Origin: Candidatus Omnitrophota bacterium
Lineage (GTDB): Bacteria > Omnitrophota > Gorgyraeia > Pluralincolimonadales > Pluralincolimonadaceae
Direction: 5' to 3'
Length of the DNA stretch: 7,125 nt
Assembly: GCA_028715315.1 (NCBI GenBank)
Contig: JAQUSA010000050.1
Coordinates: 1 to 7,125 of the forward strand
Shown: positions 1 through 4,917 of the stretch, one piece after another
How the letters are laid out: each line of letters begins with the position of its first letter
Numbering within the stretch: position 1 is the stretch's first letter
Translations under genes and position numbers: made by a program
Notes under the pieces: model-generated
Databases searched by the model: none
Told to the model about the DNA's origin: nothing
The model's input: the letters and a program-made list of their open reading frames with translations, nothing else

Positions 1-425
1 ACTGCGACTATCTCCGCAATGAACATCTCGTGCGTCCCCAATACCATCGAATCCTTAACCTTACATTCAAGGGCCACCGGGCATTCCCGTATCAGCGGGG
101 CTTTTACTTCCTTCGCGGGATCGGTATGCAATCCGGTGATCTTGAACTTATCTTTATCGCGGCCCGAAACGGTCCCGCAGATATCGGTCTCTTTAACGAT
201 ATCGGAGGTCGGGACATTTACGGTGAACTCCTTTTGCTCCTTTATAAGGCCGTGCGAATACCTTCCAGGCCTTATCGATATGGAAAGGGTAGGCGGTTCG
301 GAACAGACCATCCCCGCCCATGCCAGCGTTATGACGTTGGGCTTCCCGGCCTTATCGACGCTTGTGACCAGGACTACAGGCAGCGGGAATAACGCCGCGT
401 CAGGCTTACCGAGTTTTTTTGCCAT
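1..425 (-). CDS. Flavin reductase family protein (flavoredoxin-like), 3' end cut by window edge
   Basis: The first 141 residues of a flavin reductase-like (split-barrel FMN-binding) protein are visible; family members are usually about 185-190 residues, so some 45 C-terminal residues lie off the window. The N-terminal run matches the family: PLPVVLVTS, then PNVITLAWAG, then SEPPTLSISIRPGRYS and EFTVNVPT. The central GTVSGRDKDKF and late VLGTHEMFIAEIVAV stretches are also typical. Such proteins bind FMN and either reduce it with NAD(P)H or act as electron carriers; which one applies here cannot be seen. No signal peptide or membrane segment is present, so it should be cytoplasmic. The ATG at 425 is chosen because AGGAGGG (431-437) lies five bases upstream. 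That ribosome site overlaps the stop codon of the preceding isomerase-like gene, so the two are almost certainly co-transcribed and translationally coupled. Confidence 0.88.
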   Translation of the reverse strand, partial: MAKKLGKPDAALFPLPVVLVTSVDKAGKPNVITLAWAGMVCSEPPTLSISIRPGRYSHGLIKEQKEFTVNVPTSDIVKETDICGTVSGRDKDKFKITGLHTDPAKEVKAPLIRECPVALECKVKDSMVLGTHEMFIAEIVA

Positions 426-430
426 ATGCT

Positions 431-437
431 CCCTCCT
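431..437 (-). promoter_or_regulatory. Ribosome binding site of the flavin reductase gene
   Basis: AGGAGGG on the minus strand, five bases before the ATG. Its first bases overlap the TAG stop of the upstream gene, which suggests coupled translation. Confidence 0.8.
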
Positions 438-1218
438 ATATTTCCATCGCGGTCAGATACGCGAGGTTTTTTTCGATATCTTCCTTCGAATGGGGTTCCG
501 ACGTGATGATCGGTTCCCTGCCCTTTTTACGCACCGCCCGAATCAGCCCCGGAAAATCAAGGTCGCCTTCTCCGAGCGGCAGGTGCGAATCGAAATCGCC
601 TTTATTGTCCGAAAGGTGCATCTCTCCTATCAGGTTGTCCGGATACCATTTCAGCGCGTCAAACGGCGACATCTTCCCGAACGCGTAATAGTGACCGGCG
701 TCGAAACATGCCTCGAGGTTCGGCGATTTGATCTGTTCAAGTATCCCGATGACTATCTCGGGATCGGGATCGATAGAGTTCTCTATCGCGATAGTTACGC
801 CCTTTCCCGAGGCCGCCTTCACCGCCTCTTCCCATACCGGCACACACAGGTTCAGGAATAAATGGGACGCGTCCTTATAAAATATCGGGTCGAAGCCTGT
901 ATGCAGGACGACATGGCAGGCTTTGAGCTTCTCGCAAAGTTCGAACACCCTCTTAAAACGTTCAAGGGTAAGGTCCCTTATGCCCCGGTCCCTGCTGCCG
1001 GGATTCAGGTCCAGGAAAGGCCCGTGTATTATCTTCTTCAGCCCGCGCTCCTCGAATGTCCTGTTTATGATGTCTATCTCGCCGGCGTTATAGGAATCGA
1101 GCGCCGCGCCGTCCGCATATATCTCACAGTTGATGCCCTTGTCGGATATCCATCCGAGGCTGCTGAGAAGCATCCTGTAAGGTGCGTGGAAGTATATGTT
1201 CTCTTTGGACAGCTTCAT
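436..1218 (-). CDS. Sugar phosphate isomerase/epimerase-like TIM-barrel protein (AP endonuclease family 2)
   Basis: A 260-residue protein of the xylose isomerase-like TIM-barrel superfamily (AP_endonuc_2), close to the usual 250-290. Likely metal ligands can be followed along the barrel: His66 in IIHGP, His106 in VVLHTGF, Glu146 in IAIENS, Asp173 and His176 in FDAGH, His201 in GEMHLSDN, Asp210/His212 in DFDSHLPLGEGDLDF, and Glu241 in ITSEPHS. The GEGDLDF strand end is characteristic of the sugar phosphate isomerase/epimerase branch. The substrate cannot be read from the sequence; an endonuclease IV role is less likely because the protein resembles the sugar branch more. The frame is open back to 1314, but the stretch before 1221 overlaps a terminator and is not protein-like. 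Two adjacent ATGs occur at 1221 and 1218. The second has the better spacing from GGAGAG, so 1218 is preferred. It lies 42 bases after a strong terminator and is followed by the flavin reductase gene after 10 bases. Confidence 0.82.
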   Translation of the reverse strand: MKLSKENIYFHAPYRMLLSSLGWISDKGINCEIYADGAALDSYNAGEIDIINRTFEERGLKKIIHGPFLDLNPGSRDRGIRDLTLERFKRVFELCEKLKACHVVLHTGFDPIFYKDASHLFLNLCVPVWEEAVKAASGKGVTIAIENSIDPDPEIVIGILEQIKSPNLEACFDAGHYYAFGKMSPFDALKWYPDNLIGEMHLSDNKGDFDSHLPLGEGDLDFPGLIRAVRKKGREPIITSEPHSKEDIEKNLAYLTAMEI

Positions 1219-1260
1219 CATCTCTCCGCTATTATAGACCATTAGGAACTGTCTGCATAT

Positions 1261-1299
1261 AAAAAAAGGCCCGGGGCTCAAATAACAACGCCCTAGACC
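1261..1299 (-). terminator. Intrinsic terminator of the structured RNA
   Basis: On the minus strand, GGTCTAGGGC pairs with GCCCCGGGCC (ten positions, one A-C mismatch, two G-U pairs) across a 12-nt loop and is followed directly by seven T residues (1261-1267). It lies 42 bases before the isomerase-like gene, so it separates the RNA from that gene or controls readthrough into it. Confidence 0.85.
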
Positions 1300-1463
1300 G
1301 TGACATTCTCCCACCCTACCGTGGGCTTGCTTGGCAGCTTGATCCTCTGTACCAAGTGGGACTCTGTCCGTAGCCGCAAGCGGCTCCGGAACTCCGAATC
1401 CCTATACAGCTTTGATGATCACCGCGCCAAGCCGTCGCACCAATAGGGTAGATATCTTTTCCT
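1261..1463 (-). ncRNA. Structured small RNA gene, 6S-like candidate (or regulated leader)
   Basis: About 200 nt bounded by a strong promoter and an intrinsic terminator, with no convincing protein. Read on the minus strand it folds into one long interrupted rod. Paired arms, as plus coordinates, are: 1444-1451 with 1311-1318 (8 bp including a G-U); 1426-1432 with 1329-1335 (GCTTGGC/GCCAAGC, 7 bp); 1417-1421 with 1340-1344 (TGATC/GATCA); 1405-1409 with 1347-1351 (CTGTA/TACAG); 1398-1402 with 1358-1362; 1387-1390 with 1367-1370; and a tip of 1381-1385 with 1372-1376 closing a CTTG loop. If the 5-bp CTGTA/TACAG helix is open, a nearly symmetric bubble of about 14/13 nt sits mid-rod. That resembles 6S RNA, which mimics an open promoter and binds RNA polymerase. 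Length also fits. I found no diagnostic sequence of SRP RNA, tmRNA or RNase P RNA. The RNA is very likely real; its identity is inference. The alternative is a transcription-attenuating leader for the downstream isomerase-like gene. Confidence 0.65.
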
Positions 1464-1469
1464 ACCCTA

Positions 1470-1497
1470 AGTATATCACGGAACGGGCTAAATTCAA
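1470..1497 (-). promoter_or_regulatory. Sigma-70 type promoter with extended -10 for the structured RNA
   Basis: Minus-strand -35 TTGAAT (1492-1497), 16-bp spacer, then TGA-TATACT with the -10 at 1470-1475. The TG one base before the -10 gives an extended -10 element. Transcription should begin near 1461-1464. The -35 lies ten bases after the stop of the FAH-family gene, so the RNA has its own promoter at the operon's end. Confidence 0.72.
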
Positions 1498-1506
1498 GGC
1501 GTCCGG

Positions 1507-2142
1507 TCATTTTTCCCCGACGATCCTGTTCCTCAGGGAACCTATGCCTTCTATCCTGATCTCTATCTCATCCCCCGGCAACATAGGCCCGACCCCGTAA
1601 GGAGTACCTGTAGAAATAATATCCCCGGGCAGAAGGGTCATTACGCCCGATACGAAAGAGACCAGTTTTGCCGCGGAAAATATCAGGTTCCCCGTATCGG
1701 AAGATTGTTTAAGGCCGCCGTTAAGGTATGATTCTACCTTTACGCGAGCGGGGTCGATAGCGGTCTCTATCCACGGGCCCACAGGGCAGAATGTGTCGAA
1801 CGATTTGGATCTCGTCCACTGGCTGTCCCTTGACTGCAGGTCCCTCGCGGTAACGTCGTTCAGGCATGTGTATCCGAGTATATATCCGGAAGCGGCGGCC
1901 TCATCGATATGGCGGCACTTATCCTTTATCACAATCGCAAGTTCGGCCTCGAAGTCGAGCCTCGTGACACCGCGCGGGTATACGATATCCTCACCGTCAT
2001 ATATGATAGATGACGGCGGCTTCATGAATATAAGCGGCTCCTCGGACGGGGCCTTCATCCCAAGCTCTTTTGCATGGTCCGCATAATTAGTGCCTACGCA
2101 TACTATCTTTGACGGCCTGATGTTCCTGATATCAGATCTCAT
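1507..2142 (-). CDS. Fumarylacetoacetate hydrolase family protein
   Basis: A 211-residue enzyme of the FAH superfamily, matching the short single-domain type (YcgM/FAHD1-like, normally 200-225 residues). Visible signatures are NYADHAKELG with the His23/Glu26 dyad, FMKPPSSII, the metal-binding DFEAELAIVI (Glu65, Glu67), GYTCLNDVTARDLQ (Asp96), the substrate-site RSKSFDTFCPVGPW and the closing STGTPYGVGPM. Relatives hydrolyse or decarboxylate acylpyruvates and oxaloacetate, or isomerise/decarboxylate homoprotocatechuate-pathway intermediates, using Mg or Mn. Which reaction applies here cannot be decided. No aromatic-degradation gene is next to it, so an oxaloacetate or acylpyruvate housekeeping role is at least as likely. 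The ATG at 2142 follows the plsC stop TAG with no base between, and GGGGGAT inside the end of plsC serves as the ribosome site, so translation is coupled. The TGA stop at 1507 is followed at once by the promoter of the structured RNA. Confidence 0.9.
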   Translation of the reverse strand: MRSDIRNIRPSKIVCVGTNYADHAKELGMKAPSEEPLIFMKPPSSIIYDGEDIVYPRGVTRLDFEAELAIVIKDKCRHIDEAAASGYILGYTCLNDVTARDLQSRDSQWTRSKSFDTFCPVGPWIETAIDPARVKVESYLNGGLKQSSDTGNLIFSAAKLVSFVSGVMTLLPGDIISTGTPYGVGPMLPGDEIEIRIEGIGSLRNRIVGEK

Positions 2143-2727
2143 CTAATCCCCCATAGCTCCTTTGATGGCAGCCATAATGACCGCCAGCGCCGTATCGGTC
2201 CTCACGTTATCGGGGGCCTCATCCTTCCCGACACTGATCGCGCCGCCGATCGCCACCTTCACGGGAAAAGGCTTTGGAAAAATAGCGCCGCGCGGATATG
2301 CGTCAAAAGCTCCCGATATCCCGCATGGTATGACGGGAGCGCCCGTCGTAAGGGCCATGACCGCGATCCCTCTCTTGCCCGCTCCGAGCTTTCCGTCAGC
2401 GCTACGCGTCCCTTCGGGGAAGACCCCGACAACTCCCCCCTTTTCAAGCAGCGCCGTCGCCTTGCCTACGGAACCGTTCTCCCTGATCATTCCCGTAAGG
2501 ACGAACAGCGGCTTGAGCCACCATACGTCATATACATCCTTCCTTGCGATCCAGCTTATCCTTCTCGGAGACGCAACCGTCAGCACGACAGGGTCCAGGT
2601 AACTGGAGTGGTTCGCGGCGATTATAGCGCTGCCGGCTTCAGGGATATTCTCGATACCTTTGACATTTAAACGGAAGAGGGCCTTACAGAGGAGCCATGC
2701 GGTCAGGCGAAGGACCTGGTATAACAC
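2143..2727 (-). CDS. plsC: 1-acyl-sn-glycerol-3-phosphate acyltransferase (PlsC/LPLAT family)
   Basis: A 194-residue acyltransferase, slightly short for the 200-250 typical of the family. The catalytic HX4D motif is NHSSYLDP (His40, Asp45), and the acceptor-phosphate-binding block is FPEGTRS (103-109). GISGA near residue 137 fits the fourth block. The N-terminal residues (about 5-20) form a hydrophobic, amphipathic stretch able to hold it on the inner membrane. The expected reaction is transfer of an acyl chain to lysophosphatidate, giving phosphatidate. The second block is shortened: after LTGMI comes RENGSVGKA, where relatives usually have a hydrophobic residue, one spacer, then Arg. The start is GTG at 2727; the only ribosome signal is AAGG just before it, and the gene begins four bases after the upstream PilZ gene ends, so it is read as part of the PilZ-PilZ-plsC-FAH operon. 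A close relative acting on another lysophospholipid is possible. Confidence 0.88.
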   Translation of the reverse strand: MLYQVLRLTAWLLCKALFRLNVKGIENIPEAGSAIIAANHSSYLDPVVLTVASPRRISWIARKDVYDVWWLKPLFVLTGMIRENGSVGKATALLEKGGVVGVFPEGTRSADGKLGAGKRGIAVMALTTGAPVIPCGISGAFDAYPRGAIFPKPFPVKVAIGGAISVGKDEAPDNVRTDTALAVIMAAIKGAMGD

Positions 2728-2731
2728 AACC

Positions 2732-3112
2732 TTAATTAATTATGACCATCCTCTTCGCAAGGATGGAATTTATGTAACCGGATATCCTATTCTGGTCCTG
2801 CTTCTTCATCTTATTGAAAAATATACCTATGTTGCGGCAATTCAGGTCGGGCGAATTCTTCACCGGCTCAGAACGCACTACTACGCCGTCTATATGGACC
2901 GGATGCGCTTTTGATTTTTCTTCGGAAGGAAGCAAAAGGACGATCTTTACTTTCGATAATAGGGGGAAATAACCGTCTACCTGGCAGAACACTCCTGAGC
3001 AACTGATATTCTTCGTGACGCTTATAGCATCAAAACCCTCATCCTTAATCTTGAGGGGGATCTTCTCTTCTACGCGCGGTTGCCTTCTTCTCTCGATCTT
3101 TGGCCTTTGCAT
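2732..3112 (-). CDS. PilZ domain protein (first of three), putative c-di-GMP receptor
   Basis: A 126-residue protein that is essentially one PilZ domain. Both c-di-GMP-contacting motifs are intact: RxxxR as RRQPR (Arg9, Arg13) and N-x-S-x-x-G as NISCSG (35-40). Between and after them the alternating hydrophobic pattern of a PilZ beta-barrel is seen (KIVLLLP, GVVVRSE, NIGIFF), then a C-terminal helix. There is no membrane segment, so it should be cytoplasmic and may act by binding a partner after ligand binding. The motif block resembles the next PilZ gene upstream (ISVTKNIS versus ISVTRNLS, at the same residue positions), suggesting tandem duplication. The start is ATG at 3112 with only a weak A-rich, G-poor leader, 11 bases after the neighbouring PilZ gene. 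It is followed after four bases by plsC. The target process is not visible. Confidence 0.87.
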   Translation of the reverse strand: MQRPKIERRRQPRVEEKIPLKIKDEGFDAISVTKNISCSGVFCQVDGYFPLLSKVKIVLLLPSEEKSKAHPVHIDGVVVRSEPVKNSPDLNCRNIGIFFNKMKKQDQNRISGYINSILAKRMVIIN

Positions 3113-3123
3113 AAATTTATCTT

Positions 3124-3501
3124 TTATTTATTGCGCGGTTCCGTACTCTGGCCGATCTGTTGCTCGACCCATTCCTTATAAACGTGGTCGAGTATCCTGT
3201 TCCTGTCAAAAGGCGACATCTGCGTGAACTTGATCCCGGCGCTGGATTCGGTCTTTACTTCGGCCTTCTCCACCCAAACCAGATCGCCTTTCGCATACAC
3301 CGGAGCGGCATCCTGCGGTATCCGCAGCTTTATCTCCAATTCCGTACCGGCTACCAGCCTGCTGTTCACCGAGATCTGCATCCCCTCACGGCTGAGATTC
3401 CGCGTCACAGATATCCCTTCAACAGGAGCGCCGTTCCCGGGAACCATGTACTCCACCTCAATGGCAACATCGAAACGCATAAATTTCCTTTTTTCGCTCA
3501 T
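3124..3501 (-). CDS. PilZ domain protein (second of three), putative c-di-GMP receptor
   Basis: A single PilZ domain of 125 residues. RKFMR (Arg5, Arg9) supplies RxxxR and NLSREG (35-40) supplies N-x-S-x-x-G, so ligand binding is expected. LEIKLRIP, GDLVWVE and AGIKFTQM follow the PilZ barrel strands, and a helix with FDRNRILDHVYKEW closes the protein. A GTG nine bases upstream (3510) is in frame, but the ATG at 3501 is preferred because AGAGGGG at 3511-3517 is nine bases before it and the family usually begins shortly before the arginine motif. It is the first gene after a near-consensus promoter and leads an operon with the next PilZ gene, plsC and the FAH-family gene. As for its neighbours, the downstream partner of c-di-GMP signalling is unknown. 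Confidence 0.87.
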   Translation of the reverse strand: MSEKRKFMRFDVAIEVEYMVPGNGAPVEGISVTRNLSREGMQISVNSRLVAGTELEIKLRIPQDAAPVYAKGDLVWVEKAEVKTESSAGIKFTQMSPFDRNRILDHVYKEWVEQQIGQSTEPRNK

Positions 3502-3510
3502 CCCCCACAC

Positions 3511-3517
3511 CCCCTCT
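3511..3517 (-). promoter_or_regulatory. Ribosome binding site selecting ATG 3501 of the second PilZ gene
   Basis: AGAGGGG on the minus strand lies nine bases before the ATG at 3501. It would be too close to the alternative GTG at 3510, so it favours the ATG. Confidence 0.5.
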
Positions 3518-3563
3518 TTTGCGTTCCTAGCCTATAGCCTGTTCCCTCCTTGTTTTCAGTATC

Positions 3564-3592
3564 ATTATCCGCCGACGCAAATCAAAAGTCAA
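3564..3592 (-). promoter_or_regulatory. Sigma-70 type promoter for the PilZ-PilZ-plsC-FAH operon
   Basis: Minus-strand -35 TTGACT (3587-3592), exactly 17 bp, then -10 GATAAT (3564-3569). Each hexamer matches the consensus at five of six positions. Transcription should begin near 3557, giving a leader of about 55 nt. A perfect-looking AAGGAGGG (3544-3551) near the leader's 5' end has no start codon at usable spacing. Confidence 0.75.
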
Positions 3593-3603
3593 TTATATTA
3601 TTT

Positions 3604-3966
3604 TCAGTACTCCAAAAGTTCCTCGATTATCCGCTTAAGCCGCGCCTTGTCTTCATCCGTGGTATTCGTGAACTCGATCCCGGTGTCGAACTGGCGTGAT
3701 TTCTTCTTCAGGTACTCGCTGCGCCTGACGGACCACGACACCTTTCCCTCGCAATTTACCGGTATGGGGTCGTCAGGCAGAAAGAGTTCCACTTCGACTG
3801 GTGTATGTTTAAGAAGGGCCTTCTCAAGTATCAGGCAGGTGCCGCCTACGGAGATATTTTCGGTCTGGGTACGAAAGACAAGGCTGGTATCTTTCTTCTT
3901 GACGATAACGACGCATTCGAAAGAGACCCTGACCGATCTTCTGGTATCTATTCCGCTCCAACCCAT
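3604..3966 (-). CDS. PilZ domain protein (third of three), putative c-di-GMP receptor
   Basis: A 120-residue single PilZ domain. RRSVR (Arg9, Arg13) and NISVGG (37-42) are the two c-di-GMP motifs, and VEVELFLP, GKVSWSVR and TGIEFTN follow the barrel strands. The last third is a charged helix rich in Lys, Arg and Glu (EDKARLKRIIEELLEY). It is more distant in sequence from the other two PilZ proteins than they are from each other. The ATG at 3966 is preceded by AAAAAGG about nine bases away. It has its own promoter and is separated from the next PilZ gene by 102 bases that contain that gene's promoter, so it is probably an independent unit with possible readthrough. It is divergent from exeA, which may mean shared control. 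Confidence 0.85.
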   Translation of the reverse strand: MGWSGIDTRRSVRVSFECVVIVKKKDTSLVFRTQTENISVGGTCLILEKALLKHTPVEVELFLPDDPIPVNCEGKVSWSVRRSEYLKKKSRQFDTGIEFTNTTDEDKARLKRIIEELLEY

Positions 3967-3986
3967 TTTGTTTTACCTTTTTTACT

Positions 3987-4014
3987 ATTATACCTTTTAA
4001 TGTAAACTTTACAA
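3987..4014 (-). promoter_or_regulatory. Promoter of the third PilZ gene
   Basis: Minus-strand -35 TTGTAA (4009-4014), 16-bp spacer, and a consensus -10 TATAAT (3987-3992). Transcription should begin near 3980, leaving a leader of only about 14 nt that contains the AAGG ribosome signal. Confidence 0.6.
4001..4013. promoter_or_regulatory. Operator-like palindrome TGTAAA-C-TTTACA
   Basis: A perfect 13-bp palindrome (6+1+6) overlapping the -35 element of the third PilZ gene's promoter and lying about 15 bp upstream of the exeA -35. The position suits a repressor or regulator acting on the divergent pair. The protein that would bind is not known. Confidence 0.45.
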
Positions 4015-4027
4015 TACTATTTTTATT

Positions 4028-4056
4028 TTGACAAGCCGTCAACGCGATGCTAAAAT
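4028..4056 (+). promoter_or_regulatory. Sigma-70 type promoter of exeA-gspB with extended -10
   Basis: Consensus -35 TTGACA (4028-4033), 17-bp spacer, -10 TAAAAT (4051-4056, five of six) preceded by TGC, an extended -10. Transcription should begin near 4062-4064. The -35 is part of an inverted repeat, TTGAC-N5-GTCAA (4028-4042). Confidence 0.78.
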
Positions 4057-4057
4057 G

Positions 4058-4076
4058 TTACCGAAAATCACGGTAA
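4058..4076 (+). repeat. Inverted repeat TTACCG-N7-CGGTAA at the exeA transcription start
   Basis: Six-base perfect arms around AAAATCA, straddling the predicted start of transcription. It could be an operator on the DNA or a small stem at the 5' end of the message. It has no T-run, so it is not a terminator. Confidence 0.5.
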
Positions 4077-4087
4077 TCCCGACACGC

Positions 4088-4092
4088 GGAGG
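4088..4092 (+). promoter_or_regulatory. Ribosome binding site selecting the TTG start of exeA
   Basis: GGAGG lies nine bases before TTG at 4102. No ATG or GTG in frame lies nearby, and the protein family begins with exactly the residues that follow this TTG. Confidence 0.75.
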
Positions 4093-4101
4093 TCCTTTCA
4101 A

Positions 4102-4917
4102 TTGTACGAGATTTTTTACGGGCTTAAAGAAAGACCTTTCAACGTCACCGCAGACCCGAATTTCCTTTTTTTCAGCAAAAAACACCGCGAGGCTTTCGAC
4201 CACCTGATATACGGTATCAAGGAAAGGCGCGGTTTTTTGGAGATAACCGGCGAGATAGGCACCGGAAAGACTACTCTATGCCGCGCCTTGATCGGCCAGC
4301 TTGACCAGAAGACAAAGACTGCCTTCATACTCAACTCCAACCTGCCGGAAACCCAGCTGCTTTTCGCTATAGTCACGGATTTCGGGCTTACCGTGAAGCC
4401 CAGGACCAAGATCAGCCTGCTGACCGAGCTTAACAAGTTCCTCATAGAACAGCTTAAAGCCGGCTCAAACGTGGTACTTATAATAGACGAGGCGCAGAAC
4501 CTTAAATCCGCCCAGCTGGAACAGATAAGGATGCTCTCGAACCTCGAGACCGACAAGGATAAATTAATACAGATAGTTCTGGTAGGACAGCCGGAGCTGA
4601 GGGAAAAACTGAATTCTCCCGAACTTGAGCAGCTCAGGCAGAGGATCTCGGTAAGATACCATATATTACCTCTGGATAAAGCCGAGATAAGCGATTATAT
4701 AATGCACAGGCTGCGTGTTGCCGGGTCCGGCGATTCGGTAAAATTCGGGCCGGATGCAATAAGCGAGATATACGAATACTCCGGAGGCGTGCCGAGGTTG
4801 ATAAATCTTGTATGCGACCGGGCCCTGCTGCTGGGGTTCACGATGGAACAAAGGGAGATCACTCTGGACATGATAAAGAGATCGGTTGAAGAGATCGAGG
4901 GTTACGTAAAAATATGA
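4102..4917 (+). CDS. exeA: ExeA/GspA-like AAA ATPase of type II secretion
   Basis: A 271-residue ATPase. It opens with the ExeA family signature (YGLKERPFNVTADPNFLF, then KHREAFDHLIYGI). Walker A is GEIGTGKT (50-57), Walker B VVLIIDEAQ (124-132), the sensor-1 region VLVGQPEL (159-166), and the C-terminal sensor-2 stretch GGVPRLIN (228-235). In Aeromonas and Vibrio, ExeA forms a complex with ExeB at the inner membrane and helps the secretin assemble through peptidoglycan. That protein has a trailing membrane segment and peptidoglycan-binding domain, both absent here: the product ends shortly after the ATPase core and has no membrane segment. Such short homologues are also met in pilus and exopolysaccharide loci. 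The start is TTG with a good GGAGG upstream. The stop overlaps the start of the GspB-like gene as ATGA, so the two are translationally coupled. Control probably acts at the adjoining promoter with its inverted repeats. Confidence 0.87.
   Translation: MYEIFYGLKERPFNVTADPNFLFFSKKHREAFDHLIYGIKERRGFLEITGEIGTGKTTLCRALIGQLDQKTKTAFILNSNLPETQLLFAIVTDFGLTVKPRTKISLLTELNKFLIEQLKAGSNVVLIIDEAQNLKSAQLEQIRMLSNLETDKDKLIQIVLVGQPELREKLNSPELEQLRQRISVRYHILPLDKAEISDYIMHRLRVAGSGDSVKFGPDAISEIYEYSGGVPRLINLVCDRALLLGFTMEQREITLDMIKRSVEEIEGYVKI

Noticed and set aside
19..861. Open plus-strand frame of 280 codons opposite the flavin reductase and isomerase genes
   Set aside because: The minus strand encodes two well-recognised families with ribosome sites here; the plus reading has no domain-like pattern and is a shadow.
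1231..1236. TATAAT on the minus strand just before the isomerase-like gene
   Set aside because: No acceptable -35 at 16-18 bp, and transcription would begin at the ribosome site itself; weak as a promoter, though a leaderless-type start cannot be excluded.
1219..1314. Longer start (ATG at 1314) for the isomerase-like gene
   Set aside because: The added 32 residues would be encoded by the terminator and its flank, while the ATG at 1218 has a ribosome site and fits the family's N terminus.
1261..1463. SRP RNA, tmRNA or RNase P RNA as the identity of the structured RNA
   Set aside because: The conserved SRP tip motif, a tRNA-like CCA end and RNase P core sequences are all absent.
1316..1510. 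64-codon minus-strand frame whose ATG overlaps the FAH-family stop as ATGA
   Set aside because: The coupling-like overlap is tempting, but the translation is Ser/Gly/Cys-rich and unlike a folded protein, and the frame runs across the promoter and paired arms of the structured RNA.
3224..4000. Open plus-strand frame of 258 codons across the PilZ genes
   Set aside because: It lies opposite two PilZ genes and a promoter gap; it is Ser/Phe-rich without recognisable motifs.
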